Counted from the first letter of the stretch, positions 25,348 through 34,261 are shown. The stretch: 64,000 nt of DNA from Undibacterium pigrum (GCF_003201815.1 NZ_QJKB01000003.1:310001-374000); one strand, 5' to 3'. Notes: generated from the letters alone by a model not told the origin. Numbers and translations are program-made.

Positions 25348-26382
25348 ATGAATAAATTACGTGCCATACCCGCTGCTCTACTCTTTCTTTTTTCTGCTGG
25401 CACTGCAATGGCAGAAGACTACAATCCATCCTGGTATATAGGCGGCAGCATCCATGCTGCAGAAACCGATGAAACTTTCGGCGCGGGCAACCGTGGCTAT
25501 GGTGTCGGTTTGCGCGTAGGTAAGCCCCTGTCAGAAAACTGGGATGCGCAAATCAATACCAGCTACACGCGCGCATCAGACAATGGCAGACGTTACCAGC
25601 AAAATTCCCTGGGGGTTGATGTACTGTATCTGTTTTCCCGCAGTACAGTACGCCCTTACCTGGTCATGGGTGTGGCAGCAAACCGCGACAGAAGCAATGG
25701 TGGCATCAAGTCCGGTGACAGCACAGCTCCCGCAGCCAGCGCAGGTGTAGGCGTACAATTTGCACTCAATGATCAATGGTCGGCACAGGCTGAATGGCGC
25801 AAGGTCCATGGTTATTTGCATGGCAATGACTTTGGTTTCAGCCAGGCCAGCAATTCCCAGCTGTCCTTTGGCCTCAACTATGCGTTTGACAAACCCAAGG
25901 CAACAGTCAAGGTAGCCAGCTATACACCACCACCTCCTCCAGAGCCAGTGGTCGTGCAGGCACCTCCTCCACCTGCACCAGTGCCACCGCCAGCACCGGT
26001 CTATCAAAAAATCACTTTGTCAGCGACCGAGCTGTTTGCCTTTGACAGTGCAGTGCTGAATGCCCCACAGCCAAAACTGGATGATATTGCGGCAGCGCTC
26101 AATGCCAACACGCAAATCAATCAGGTTGTCATCACTGGTTATGCGGACCGCATAGGTTCAGAAAAATACAATTTGAATTTATCTGAAAAACGCGCAAATT
26201 CAGTTAAAACCTATCTGAACAACAAAGGTGTGGATGGCCAAAGGCTGAATGCTGTCGGCAAGGGTGAAAGCAACCCAGTTGTCGTTTGCAATAATAAAAA
26301 ACGTGCTGACCTGATCGCCTGCCTGGAACCTAACCGCCGTGTAGAGATAGAGCAATTTACTATCGAGCAACGCATTAAGTAA
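25348..26382 (+). CDS. OmpA-family outer-membrane protein
   Basis: 344 residues. A signal peptide ends ...AGTAMA before EDYNPSWYIGGSIH. An eight-strand OmpA-like barrel (about 22-190) is followed by a Pro-rich linker (PPPPPEPVVVQAPPPPAPV). A C-terminal peptidoglycan-binding OmpA domain (about 225-344) carries GYADRIGSEKYNLNLSEKRA, including the Asp and Arg that contact diaminopimelate, and two cysteines near the end that may form a disulfide. It is followed by a strong terminator. It links the outer membrane to peptidoglycan. Confidence 0.93.
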   Translation: MNKLRAIPAALLFLFSAGTAMAEDYNPSWYIGGSIHAAETDETFGAGNRGYGVGLRVGKPLSENWDAQINTSYTRASDNGRRYQQNSLGVDVLYLFSRSTVRPYLVMGVAANRDRSNGGIKSGDSTAPAASAGVGVQFALNDQWSAQAEWRKVHGYLHGNDFGFSQASNSQLSFGLNYAFDKPKATVKVASYTPPPPPEPVVVQAPPPPAPVPPPAPVYQKITLSATELFAFDSAVLNAPQPKLDDIAAALNANTQINQVVITGYADRIGSEKYNLNLSEKRANSVKTYLNNKGVDGQRLNAVGKGESNPVVVCNNKKRADLIACLEPNRRVEIEQFTIEQRIK

Positions 26383-26407
26383 AAAATAAAAAATAAAAAT
26401 CATGAAC

Positions 26408-26433
26408 GGGAGCCGTAACGGCTCCCATTTTTT
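26408..26433 (+). terminator. Terminator of the OmpA-family gene
   Basis: 8-bp perfect stem GGGAGCCG/CGGCTCCC with a TAA loop, then a T-rich tail starting ATTTTTT, 25 bases after the stop codon. Confidence 0.9.
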
Positions 26434-26451
26434 AAACTTCACTCAAATAAA

Positions 26452-26483
26452 AAAGGGCTGTCAATTTTCATTGACAGCCCTTT
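26452..26483. terminator. Bidirectional terminator between OmpA and BON genes
   Basis: 13-bp perfect stem AAAGGGCTGTCAA with its complement around a 6-base loop, with A/T runs on both sides. It terminates the minus-strand BON gene that ends at 26502 and can also stop plus-strand transcription. Confidence 0.85.
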
Positions 26484-26501
26484 CTACATGCAGGACAGGC
26501 T

Positions 26502-26813
26502 TTATTTCAAGCGCATATCATTTTTGACAGAACGTACACCTTTAACATTGCGGGCAATGGTAACTGCCTTCTCAATATTGGCGCTGGAAGTCACAAAGCC
26601 GCTGAGCTGCACGGTGCCTTTGAATGTTTCGACATTGATTTCCATCGACTTCAGGCTAGGCTCATTAAAAATTTCTGCCTTGACCTTGGTCGTGATGACT
26701 GAATCATCGACATATTCACCCGTGCCTTCACGTGTGGATGTGGAAGCACAGCCAGTAATTACCAGCAGAGAAGCGGTAAATACCAGGGTCATCATGCGTT
26801 GAGTGATTTTCAT
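26502..26813 (-). CDS. BON-domain lipoprotein
   Basis: 103 residues from MKITQRMMTL. The lipobox VITGC predicts a lipoprotein. One BON domain follows: DDSVITTKVKAEIFNE, INVETFKGTVQLSGFV, and a final VKGVRSVKNDMRL. BON proteins of this OsmY type bind membranes or lipid and are often stress induced. It is similar in layout to the two-BON lipoprotein at 31933. Confidence 0.9.
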   Translation of the reverse strand: MKITQRMMTLVFTASLLVITGCASTSTREGTGEYVDDSVITTKVKAEIFNEPSLKSMEINVETFKGTVQLSGFVTSSANIEKAVTIARNVKGVRSVKNDMRLK

Positions 26814-26915
26814 TTTTTTCTTTCGGGAGAGTGAGGTACAACAACTAAATTTACATATGCACAAACTGCAAGCAACAAAGAATGTGGCGGCAGCTTGTGC
26901 CTGACACTGAAAAAC

Positions 26916-27458
26916 TTATTTACCAAATTTCGACTTTGCTGCAGCGAAACAGTTATCTTTACCCTGGCCAGCTAAAGCATCACACTTTTCCAGCTCAAGC
27001 TTGTACTCGGCTTTGACTTTGTCATCTTTCGCATCGACTCGGGCTTCTACCACTTTTTTGTCTGCCTTGGCATCTGCCAGAGCAGCGACTTTATTGGCAC
27101 TGGCTTGTTTGATGCAGACATCTTTATCGTTGCCATTCATGCTGCCGCATTTGGTCTTTTCAAGGTCATAGTCCACATTGGCAATATCTTTCCTGGCGCT
27201 GGTACGAGCCGCCAGGGTGTTTTTGTAGGTCGCCTTTGCATTTGCTTCTGTATGTACACGTGTGGCCTTTGCTTCAGCTATACAAACATCTTTTGGATTG
27301 CCGGTAATCGCGTCGCATTTACTTTTCGCCAGCTTGAAATCTGTACTTGCGGTTTCTTTCGCTGCCGTGTACGCAATAGACTTTTCATCGGCAGCCGCCC
27401 AAACGGTAGTGCTCAGTGTGGCTGTGCAAACCAGCATCATGGCTAATTTTTTATTCAT
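26916..27458 (-). CDS. Periplasmic helical protein with three Cys-x10-Cys repeats
   Basis: 180 residues with a signal peptide (ending TTVWA-AADEK). The mature protein is Lys/Ala-rich and helical, with three repeats spaced about 55 residues apart: KCDAITGNPKDVCIAEAKA, KCGSMNGNDKDVCIKQASA and KCDALAGQGKDNCFAAAKS. Each has two cysteines ten residues apart, probably a helix-hairpin disulfide. I do not know a named function. The protein encoded at 28681 has one copy of the same motif. A role in envelope stress is inferred from the neighbours. Confidence 0.75.
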   Translation of the reverse strand: MNKKLAMMLVCTATLSTTVWAAADEKSIAYTAAKETASTDFKLAKSKCDAITGNPKDVCIAEAKATRVHTEANAKATYKNTLAARTSARKDIANVDYDLEKTKCGSMNGNDKDVCIKQASANKVAALADAKADKKVVEARVDAKDDKVKAEYKLELEKCDALAGQGKDNCFAAAKSKFGK

Positions 27459-27912
27459 ATCTTTCCTCTTTCAGGTGTTGATGTTGAGCACAACTGATAT
27501 CCGCCTCAACGCTTGCTACGTCGGAAAATTCCGATGCCCGAGTGTGCTGTTTGCCCAAGGGCCTATCTGTGCGGTATCGAACATTGATCAATATATATTT
27601 ATCAAGCCAGGATGCTTTTCTTAACAAGACTTTTTCCAGCGTGTGCCAGCGCACAGATGTCGGACGCGGAAAAGCATACATTTGTCATACAGCATCAGAA
27701 AGACGCAACTTATGTGAACAAAGCAGATTTTGTGCTGCATTTTTCCTCAAATATTTCAGGAAATGACAGTTTCAAAATGACAAATGAAAGCGATGAGCGG
27801 TGGATGAACTGAGTGAGAAAAATTACAAACAAGAAATACCTTGGTAAATCATCAAGAATATCGATAGCCAGCCATATAAGCCATATCATGTTTTTTTAGG
27901 GAGCCAGATATC
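27459..27912. other. Divergent intergenic region
   Basis: About 450 bases between the minus-strand Cys-repeat gene and the plus-strand glycine-zipper gene. It must contain promoters for both directions. Two overlapping short plus-strand frames around 27542-27812 have no ribosome sites or recognisable features and are not called. Confidence 0.5.
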
Positions 27913-28425
27913 ATGCGCAACAATGACACTGTGCCAGCGAGCATGTCGACCACACGTATGCAAGGCACGCTCAGCCCTTACCCACGTCCTTCTACGCGAC
28001 GTGGTGATTTTAAAAAACAGGTACAGGGTAATGATGCTGTACATGGTCAACACTGGAACGTGGTATTCAGCTCCGAAATCACGACAGGCACGGCCATAGG
28101 CATGGTGGTAGGTGGCGTTCTTGGCATGGTCAATGCCACGCTCGCCGTGACGATTTCTCCCTACGTTATTCCAGGCCTGGATCTGCTGGTTGCCACTCCT
28201 CTGCAAGCCGTTTTCATAGGTGCGAGCCTCGGCACTGGCATGGGTGCCATAGTTGGCTCTTTGCTGGGCTGGGGAATTTCCAGTCAAAAACCGGCAGAAA
28301 AGCTGGACGTAGATCTCGAATCCAATGCCAGCTTCTGTCCCTTATCAGAATCAACCGACGATGCTGCGCATAGTTTAGAAACCTGGAAAAGCCAGCATGG
28401 TGACTACACCAATATCCAGGTCTGA
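27913..28425 (+). CDS. Glycine-zipper membrane protein of unknown function
   Basis: 170 residues. A polar N-terminus is followed by two hydrophobic glycine-rich segments (GTAIGMVVGGVLGMVNATLA, and AVFIGASLGTGMGAIVGSLLGW) separated by a short loop, which looks like a glycine-zipper hairpin. The C-terminus is acidic and soluble. No known family is certain. AGGGAG about 12 bases before the ATG serves as ribosome site. It heads a plus-strand run of small stress-type genes. Confidence 0.65.
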   Translation: MRNNDTVPASMSTTRMQGTLSPYPRPSTRRGDFKKQVQGNDAVHGQHWNVVFSSEITTGTAIGMVVGGVLGMVNATLAVTISPYVIPGLDLLVATPLQAVFIGASLGTGMGAIVGSLLGWGISSQKPAEKLDVDLESNASFCPLSESTDDAAHSLETWKSQHGDYTNIQV

Positions 28426-28497
28426 ACTCTTATAAGTCGCAAACGCCATGAATAAGCCAGACAATAAAAATTTTTCACCACACTGATAGGCAAAAAA

Positions 28498-28650
28498 ATG
28501 AGCACTATATTACTCGTCATACTCGTTCTGGTCCTGATTGGCATTTTCCCGACCTGGCCACACAGCCGTTCCTGGGGTTACGGTCCTAGCGGCGTAACCG
28601 GCCTGGTCGTGATTATCCTTCTGATACTGTTACTTACCGGCCGCTTGTAA
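28498..28650 (+). CDS. DUF3309 small membrane protein
   Basis: 50 residues: MSTILLVILVLVLIGIFPTW, then the conserved HSRSWGYGPSG, then a second hydrophobic segment ending LLTGRL. This pattern of two membrane helices around PTWPHSRxWGYGPSG is the DUF3309 family, common in Proteobacteria and found near stress and BON genes. Function unknown. Confidence 0.88.
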   Translation: MSTILLVILVLVLIGIFPTWPHSRSWGYGPSGVTGLVVIILLILLLTGRL

Positions 28651-28680
28651 ATATCAAGCTTATTCATTAAAGGAGTCATC

Positions 28681-29007
28681 ATGAAAACAACAAAACAACA
28701 GCTGATAAAAGGCATGCTGTGTACCCTGCTCGGTGCTGCCATGTTAAGCCCGGCCTTTGCCGCTGATACAGATCCAACTGCTATTTCCCAGCGAGGTGAT
28801 CCTGAACGCTGGTATCAGGAAGAAATGACGCCTATGGCTTATTTCAAGACCCTAAAAAAAGAAGCAGAAGCTGTCTACCAGTTGTCATCAATGGAATGCA
28901 AGCGGGCGGAACGCAGTCAACAAAGTGCTTGTCTGCGTGAGGCCAAGGCAACCATGCAGCAAGATATCGCGGAAGCCTATAGAAAATCGGGCATACGTCC
29001 GCGTTGA
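28681..29007 (+). CDS. Small exported protein with one Cys-x10-Cys motif
   Basis: 108 residues with a signal peptide (ending SPAFA-ADTDP). The mature part is helical and holds MECKRAERSQQSACLREAKA, the same Cys-x10-Cys...EAKA pattern seen three times in the protein at 26916. An AAGGAG lies 8 bases before the ATG. Function unknown; the shared motif suggests a small periplasmic family in this cluster. Confidence 0.72.
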   Translation: MKTTKQQLIKGMLCTLLGAAMLSPAFAADTDPTAISQRGDPERWYQEEMTPMAYFKTLKKEAEAVYQLSSMECKRAERSQQSACLREAKATMQQDIAEAYRKSGIRPR

Positions 29008-29062
29008 CAGGAAAACGCATTTCTTCCCCAGAGTTGAAGTGCGCATCAATAAGAAAGAAGCC

Positions 29063-30118
29063 ATGTCCACCATGAAAGCAGCAGTGTATCTGCGCCCAGG
29101 CAAGATCGCGATAGAAGAAAAACCCGTCCCAGTTCCAGGGCCGGGCGAAGCACTCATCAAAATTACCACGACGACTATCTGCGGCACTGATATCCACATA
29201 CTGAAAGGTGAATATCCAGTTAAACCTGGCTTGACCATAGGGCATGAACCGGTAGGTGTGATCGCCGCACTAGGTGCAGGTGTCACTGGATACGAGCTTG
29301 GTCAACGTGTCGTCGTTGGTGCCATATCACCATGTGGGCAATGCTACTCCTGTCTGGACGGACAGCAATCGCAATGCGGTGGCAAACCTGCAGGCGGCTG
29401 GCGTTTTGGCAATACTATTGATGGCTGCCAGGCAGAATACCTGTTGGTGCCATATGCCATGAGTAACCTGGAAGTGATACCGGAAGGCCTTACAGATGAG
29501 CAAGTACTGATGTGCCCGGACATCATGAGCACAGGGTTTGGCGGTGCTGAAAGCGGTGATATCAAGATAGGTGATACTGTCGTCATTTTTGCTCAGGGGC
29601 CAATAGGCCTGTGCGCGACTGCCGGTGCCAAACTACGCGGAGCCAGCCTGATTATTGCAGTCGATGGAGTAAGCAGCCGCCTGGAAATGGCAAAGACATT
29701 GGGAGCGGATATCACCATAGACTATACCAAAACTGATCCCTTAACAGAAATCATGCGCCTCACCCAAGGCCGAGGGGTAGACGTTGCAATTGAGGCTTTG
29801 GGTACACAAGCAACTTTCGAGAGTTGTCTGCGCGCATTAAAACCTGGCGGCAGATTATCCAGCCTTGGCGTATATTCAGGCAAGTTAAGCCTGCCACTGG
29901 ACGCCTTTGCTGCGGGTCTGGGTGATCACAAGATTATTACTACCTTATGCCCAGGTGGCAAGGATCGTATGCGACGCCTGATGAATGTCGTCAAATCAGG
30001 GAGAGTTAAGCTTGATGCCATGGTCACACATCGCTTTAAGCTCGATGATATAGAGCAAGCTTACGATTTATTTGCCAATCAGCGCGACGGCGTACTGAAA
30101 GTCGCTATTACAACCTGA
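29063..30118 (+). CDS. Zinc-dependent alcohol dehydrogenase (secondary alcohol dehydrogenase type)
   Basis: 351 residues from MSTMKAAVYL; the longer upstream frame overlaps the previous gene and is spurious. Catalytic zinc ligands are visible: Cys in TICGTDIH, His-Glu in GHEPVG, and Asp in CPDIMSTGFGGAE, the ligand set of the Thermoanaerobacter/Clostridium secondary alcohol dehydrogenases. A structural-zinc-like lobe CGQCYSCLDGQQSQC is present. The Rossmann loop appears as AQGPIGLCA. It is followed 18 bases later by the phospholipase-D lipoprotein gene, suggesting co-transcription. Confidence 0.9.
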   Translation: MSTMKAAVYLRPGKIAIEEKPVPVPGPGEALIKITTTTICGTDIHILKGEYPVKPGLTIGHEPVGVIAALGAGVTGYELGQRVVVGAISPCGQCYSCLDGQQSQCGGKPAGGWRFGNTIDGCQAEYLLVPYAMSNLEVIPEGLTDEQVLMCPDIMSTGFGGAESGDIKIGDTVVIFAQGPIGLCATAGAKLRGASLIIAVDGVSSRLEMAKTLGADITIDYTKTDPLTEIMRLTQGRGVDVAIEALGTQATFESCLRALKPGGRLSSLGVYSGKLSLPLDAFAAGLGDHKIITTLCPGGKDRMRRLMNVVKSGRVKLDAMVTHRFKLDDIEQAYDLFANQRDGVLKVAITT

Positions 30119-30136
30119 CTATAAAAAGGACCAGAC

Positions 30137-31555
30137 ATGGCTGTTCATCATAGACTACCGCCTCATTTGCTGATGAGTTCTGTGGGCATAGCCGTCTTGA
30201 TCATGCTCAATGCCTGCAGCTCACTGCCAGAAATAAATTATCTCGAACCTGGACTAGACCAGCAGCAGAAAACTGCTTTGAACACTCCAACAGTGAACAA
30301 TGCCAAAGGTGAATTAAGCACGTCCAAAGCACAGGCCTTAATGCGTCAGCGCTGGAAAAATTCCAGCATTGGCCTGGCCAATATTCAAGCCCTGGCTGCT
30401 GCTGAAGAATCAGTCACAGGTAGCCCGCTCATCGCTGGCAATCAGGTCACCCTGCTTTTCGATGGCCCGCAAACCATGGCTGCAATGATGAATGCCATCA
30501 GGAACGCAAAAGATCATATACACCTGGAAACCTATATCTTCGATCAGGATGAACTGGGTCTGGAATTTGCCAAATTGTTGATAGAAAAACAGCAAGCTGG
30601 GGTGGAAGTCAGTATCATCTACGACAGCGTAGGCACCATAGGCACGCCGCAAAGTTTCTTCGATAATATGAAAGCGGCAGGCATACAATTGCTACCGTTT
30701 AATCCTGTCAATCCAACCAAATTGCAAGGCCCGTGGTCACCAAACAGGCGCGATCACAGGAAAATTTTAATCGTCGACGGTGAGATTGCATTTACTGGCG
30801 GTGTCAATATCAGCGCCAGTTATGCCAACAGCTCATTGTTTCGCTCGAAATCAAAAAACCCGGATAAAGTAGGTTGGCGTGATACCCACTTGCAAATTAC
30901 AGGCCCGGCTGTTGCGGCGTTTCAGTGGATTTTCCTCGATACCTGGCTCAATGCGGGCGATAAGCAGCCGGCAGACAAATTGTATTTCCCTAACTTGAAA
31001 AACCAGGGAAACAAGATGGTGCGCGTGCTGGCCAGTGAACCGGAAAGCAATCCTGCCATTTATAAAGCCTATCTGCTGGCGATACAGGAAGCCAAAGAAA
31101 GCATACATATCACTTCAGCTTATTTTGTGCCTGATGCACAGATATTAAAAGCCTTGATTGCTGCAGCCAAACGCGGTGTTGAGGTCAAGATCATCATGCC
31201 AGGCGTGACAGATAGCGGCCTGGTATTTCATGCCGGCCAGTCCTTTTACAAAGAGATGCTGGAAGGCGGGATCAAGGTTTTTCAGTTGAACGTAGCAGTG
31301 CTGCATGCGAAGACCGCGGTGATAGACCAGGTCTGGTCTACTGTGGGGTCCACCAATATTGATACGCGCAGTTTTTTGCACAATAAGGAAGTCAACGTCG
31401 TTGTCATCGACACTGAATTTGCTGCAGCAATGGAAAATGCTTTCAAGGAAGACTTGCGTTCGTCCACCGAGGTGACGCTGGAGAACTGGGAGCAACGTCC
31501 GAAAATCAACAAGCTCAAAGAATGGCTGGCCAGGCGGTTTGAATACTGGTTATAG
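30137..31555 (+). CDS. Cardiolipin synthase-like phospholipase D family lipoprotein
   Basis: 472 residues. The N-terminus with MLNAC is a lipobox, so it is probably membrane-anchored. Two HKD motifs are intact: HRKILIVDG near residue 210 and LHAKTAVIDQ near 388, the latter followed by GSTNID. This is the pattern of cardiolipin synthases and related PLD transphosphatidylases. It ends in a basic helix (RRFEYWL). The lipobox distinguishes it from classical two-transmembrane ClsA. The exact substrate is not determined. Confidence 0.87.
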   Translation: MAVHHRLPPHLLMSSVGIAVLIMLNACSSLPEINYLEPGLDQQQKTALNTPTVNNAKGELSTSKAQALMRQRWKNSSIGLANIQALAAAEESVTGSPLIAGNQVTLLFDGPQTMAAMMNAIRNAKDHIHLETYIFDQDELGLEFAKLLIEKQQAGVEVSIIYDSVGTIGTPQSFFDNMKAAGIQLLPFNPVNPTKLQGPWSPNRRDHRKILIVDGEIAFTGGVNISASYANSSLFRSKSKNPDKVGWRDTHLQITGPAVAAFQWIFLDTWLNAGDKQPADKLYFPNLKNQGNKMVRVLASEPESNPAIYKAYLLAIQEAKESIHITSAYFVPDAQILKALIAAAKRGVEVKIIMPGVTDSGLVFHAGQSFYKEMLEGGIKVFQLNVAVLHAKTAVIDQVWSTVGSTNIDTRSFLHNKEVNVVVIDTEFAAAMENAFKEDLRSSTEVTLENWEQRPKINKLKEWLARRFEYWL

Positions 31556-31647
31556 GTGGTTATAAGCGGGTATAAGAAAAAATCAAACCGCCGCATTTTT
31601 CTCGCACCCTTTTCTCGCACCTTAGCTCACTGGGTAGTGCATGGAAT

Positions 31648-31685
31648 AAAAAAATAATCCACCCTCATCGCTGGATTATTTTTTT
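31648..31685. terminator. Bidirectional terminator after the phospholipase D gene
   Basis: 14-bp A+T-rich stem (AATCCA/TGGATT core extended by A and T runs) with a 10-base loop. It ends inside the stop codon of the small minus-strand gene at 31684. Confidence 0.85.
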
Positions 31686-31845
31686 ACACTTTTTGTGGGA
31701 TAACCGGACTAATAACAGGGTCACGAACTGGTGCTCGTTCATCCGGTATCGGGTCCAGATCACCATCTTTCTTTTCAATCACTTTGTCCTTGTCTTCTGG
31801 CACAGGTGTAATCGGAGTAGGCTGTTCTTGTAAACTGTTTTTCAT
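31684..31845 (-). CDS. Small acidic proline-rich protein
   Basis: 53 codons: begins MKNSLQEQPTPITPVPEDKD and ends PVISPVIPQKV. It is rich in Pro, Asp, Glu and Lys, probably disordered, with no signal peptide. The ribosome site is weak. Support comes from the consistent amino-acid composition, a terminator at its end and its lying in an otherwise empty stretch; still a tentative call. Confidence 0.5.
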   Translation of the reverse strand: MKNSLQEQPTPITPVPEDKDKVIEKKDGDLDPIPDERAPVRDPVISPVIPQKV

Positions 31846-31881
31846 GATGTGCAGGAATATTTATTCGATTAAAAGATAAAA

Positions 31882-31912
31882 CTCCCTCACATCATGCGAT
31901 AACGTGAGGGAG
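31882..31912 (-). terminator. Terminator of the two-BON lipoprotein gene
   Basis: 9-bp perfect stem CTCCCTCAC/GTGAGGGAG with a 13-base loop, followed on the minus strand by TTTTATCTTTT. Confidence 0.85.
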
Positions 31913-31932
31913 GCTGACATGCAACATGTTAC

Positions 31933-32508
31933 TTATTTTTTTACCTTGAGGTTATTGATGACGTTTTGAACGCCTGAAACGCGTTTGGCAACTTCTGCCG
32001 CATGCGTTGCCTGCAAATCACTGTCAACAAAGCCGCTCAGTTGTACTTCACCTTTGCGGGTGACGACCGCTATATCCATGCTTTTCATCTGTACATCGTC
32101 CAGCATGGCTGTCTTGACACCGGCTGTAATGACACTGTCATCAATCTTGTTGCCAACGGTTTGTTTACCTTCTTTCAGCACCAATTTATTGTCGACTTTT
32201 TTGACACCTTCCACACCCAGTGCGACTGCAGAACTGCGGTCAATCTGCACCTGATTGTCAGCAAAGCCGGAAATCAATACCTCACCCTTACGGGTTTCTA
32301 CCTTCACATCCACACTCTTGATCAAATCATCGCCCATCATCGCGGATTTGACCTTGGTGGTAATAACAGAATCATCAATCTCCGTGCCTATGGTGGTGGC
32401 AGCATTTGGTCCATTGGTGTCTACCCCTTTATTACAGGCAGCCAAGGGCAGTAGCAGGGAAACCGAGAGCAATGGAATAATGACTTTTTTACGAAGCAAG
32501 TAGTTCAT
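31933..32508 (-). CDS. Lipoprotein with two BON domains
   Basis: 191 residues. The lipobox PLAAC predicts lipidation. Two BON domains repeat the same pattern: IDDSVITTKVKSAMM...VETRKGEVLISGFADN (about 43-110) and IDDSVITAGVKTAML...VVTRKGEVQLSGFVDS (about 120-190). This resembles OsmY, an osmotically induced envelope protein, but with a lipid anchor. It follows the OmpA-type lipoprotein gene on the same strand after a 32-base gap. Confidence 0.9.
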   Translation of the reverse strand: MNYLLRKKVIIPLLSVSLLLPLAACNKGVDTNGPNAATTIGTEIDDSVITTKVKSAMMGDDLIKSVDVKVETRKGEVLISGFADNQVQIDRSSAVALGVEGVKKVDNKLVLKEGKQTVGNKIDDSVITAGVKTAMLDDVQMKSMDIAVVTRKGEVQLSGFVDSDLQATHAAEVAKRVSGVQNVINNLKVKK

Positions 32509-32540
32509 GATCTTTCCTTTCTCTTTTCAGAACGAGATGA

Positions 32541-33473
32541 TTAGCGAGGTGTGATCTTGCCATTGACATCAGACAGGATGATCTCTACACGACGGTTCAA
32601 CTGGCGGTTTTGTGCATTATTATTTTCTGCTACCGGGAAGGCTTCGCCGTATCCCTTGATCTCAACGCGATCACGTGACACGCCCATCAGAACCAGAGCA
32701 CTACGCACAGCAGCGGCACGACGTTCTGACAAATCCTGGTTATGCGCCTGGCTGCCGGTATTATCGGTATGCCCTTCAATCAACACGGTTCTTTGCATAT
32801 TGCTTTGCAAGACAGTTGCCAGTTTTTGTACTGTGCGCATACCATCCGGATTCAATTTGGCCTGATCTACACCAAACAAGACGTCGCCCAGAGTGATGAC
32901 AATGCCGCGTACGGTAGTCTTGGCTTGCAGGTCAGCCAGTTGTGCTTCGAGGGCAGCATTGCGGTTTTGCATTTCCAGCGCCTTGGCCTGCTCTTCTTGC
33001 GCTTTTCTTTGTGCTTCGCTGGCTTCACCTTGTGCTATCTGTGCGGCCAGTCTGGCTTGATCCGCTTGTGCTTTAGCCTGATCGGCCTGCATTTTTGCCT
33101 TGTCGGCTTCATTGGTGCGTTGTTCCAGACGAATCTGGTCGCGGGCTTTTGCTGCATCGGCTATGGCTGCTTCAGCCTGTTTTTGCTTTGCCAGCTCTTG
33201 CGCTACGCCGATTTTCTGTTTGGCGATATAGGCCAGGCGATCAATTTTTTCTGAACTTTCATTGTCTTTGGCCGCCTTGTTGGCATCGTTCATCGCCACG
33301 TCAGCCTGGCGCATTTCAAGGGGAGCCAGAGTCTGCACATTGGGATTATTTTGTGCGGCCTGATAATCCATACGTGTCTGATCCAGCAGGCTGGTGGTTT
33401 TTGGTGCCGTGCTGCAGGCGGAAAGCAGCATGGCTGTCATCAGTACGACCGGGGCAAAAATTTTCTTGTTCAT
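32541..33473 (-). CDS. OmpA-domain lipoprotein with DUF4398-type N-terminal region
   Basis: 310 residues. Lipobox LLSAC. The region after the lipobox (about 25-100, LDQTRMDYQAAQNNPNVQTLAPLEMRQADVAMNDA) matches the DUF4398 type. A long Ala/Gln/Lys-rich coiled coil follows (about 100-190). A C-terminal OmpA domain has DVLFGVDQAKLNPDGM and EGHTDNTGSQAHNQDLSERRA with the peptidoglycan-binding Asp and Arg. It would link the outer membrane to the cell wall. The next two genes on this strand encode a DUF4398 lipoprotein (upstream) and a BON lipoprotein (downstream), forming a three-gene unit. Confidence 0.9.
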   Translation of the reverse strand: MNKKIFAPVVLMTAMLLSACSTAPKTTSLLDQTRMDYQAAQNNPNVQTLAPLEMRQADVAMNDANKAAKDNESSEKIDRLAYIAKQKIGVAQELAKQKQAEAAIADAAKARDQIRLEQRTNEADKAKMQADQAKAQADQARLAAQIAQGEASEAQRKAQEEQAKALEMQNRNAALEAQLADLQAKTTVRGIVITLGDVLFGVDQAKLNPDGMRTVQKLATVLQSNMQRTVLIEGHTDNTGSQAHNQDLSERRAAAVRSALVLMGVSRDRVEIKGYGEAFPVAENNNAQNRQLNRRVEIILSDVNGKITPR

Positions 33474-33541
33474 GATATGTCCTTAAGAAGGTGGCAGCAA
33501 ACTCTTCCTGAGTTTGCAAAAATTATTTATTTTTAATTGAC

Positions 33542-33928
33542 TTATTGTTTGCTATTGGCGCGTTGCAGCTCATCACGCAAGACGCGGATATCGTCTTGCA
33601 GTGCATTAGCAGCTTTTTCTGCTTTTGCAGAATTGGCCTTGGCTTGCGCCAGCTTGGCATCCGCCTGAGCCTGTGTGGCCAGGTCACTGGCCAGTTTATA
33701 GTCCTTGTCTTGCATGGCCTTGTTTGCCAGTACCAGTTTTTGGCGGGCAGAATTCATTTCTACCGGTGCAAACTCAGTGCCGCCAGCCACTGCGGCGTTA
33801 TCAACAGCTTCTTTAGAAACAGCCACTTCTGCCGTCGCCGGGGTTTTCATGCTGCTGGCGCAGCCCATCATGACTACCATGCTTGCAGTGCATACTGCCA
33901 AAAGACCAGTTTTCAAGTTCTTATTCAT
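33542..33928 (-). CDS. DUF4398 lipoprotein
   Basis: 128 residues from MNKNLKTGLL. Lipobox MMGC. The body is one long helical hairpin with FAPVEMNSARQKLVLANKAM and alanine-rich repeats (AQADAKLAQAKANSAKAEKAA), typical of DUF4398. It resembles the N-terminal half of the adjacent OmpA-lipoprotein, so the two probably arose by duplication and fusion. First gene of the minus-strand unit 33928-31933. Confidence 0.85.
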   Translation of the reverse strand: MNKNLKTGLLAVCTASMVVMMGCASSMKTPATAEVAVSKEAVDNAAVAGGTEFAPVEMNSARQKLVLANKAMQDKDYKLASDLATQAQADAKLAQAKANSAKAEKAANALQDDIRVLRDELQRANSKQ

Positions 33929-34261
33929 TTTTTTCTCCAGTAGATAAAAATCCATACCCGCGTTTGAGCCACATTTTTGTGATCTTCGCCGTCTTTATAC
34001 CGCCCGCCGCAAACCCGGGTCTGTTCGCTGCCGCACACTCTCTTAAGTACGCAAAAATTAGAACAAAAAAACCGGGCTGGGATGTATGTACGCTAGCGAA
34101 CTTACATAGTAAGGACGATGTTTTACTATCAAGACACCGTCACCCTTCTCTTCTTGCCTGTACTTTTTACGTGAAGTTACTCACGCAGAAAAATTGACTG
34201 GAGGTGTGACAACGGATGGCCAATTACTACGGTCACTGACAAATCCCGATAAAAGAAAGAA
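33929..34261. other. Divergent intergenic region before the giant glucan synthase gene
   Basis: About 330 bases between the DUF4398 gene (minus) and the glucan synthase-like gene (plus). A near-palindromic stretch TATGTACGCTAGCGAACTTA around 34084-34103 could be an operator. No RNA gene or terminator was recognised. Confidence 0.45.

Noticed and set aside
27542..27812. Two overlapping short plus-strand frames
   Set aside because: No start signals, no similarity to known families, and they overlap each other in different frames.
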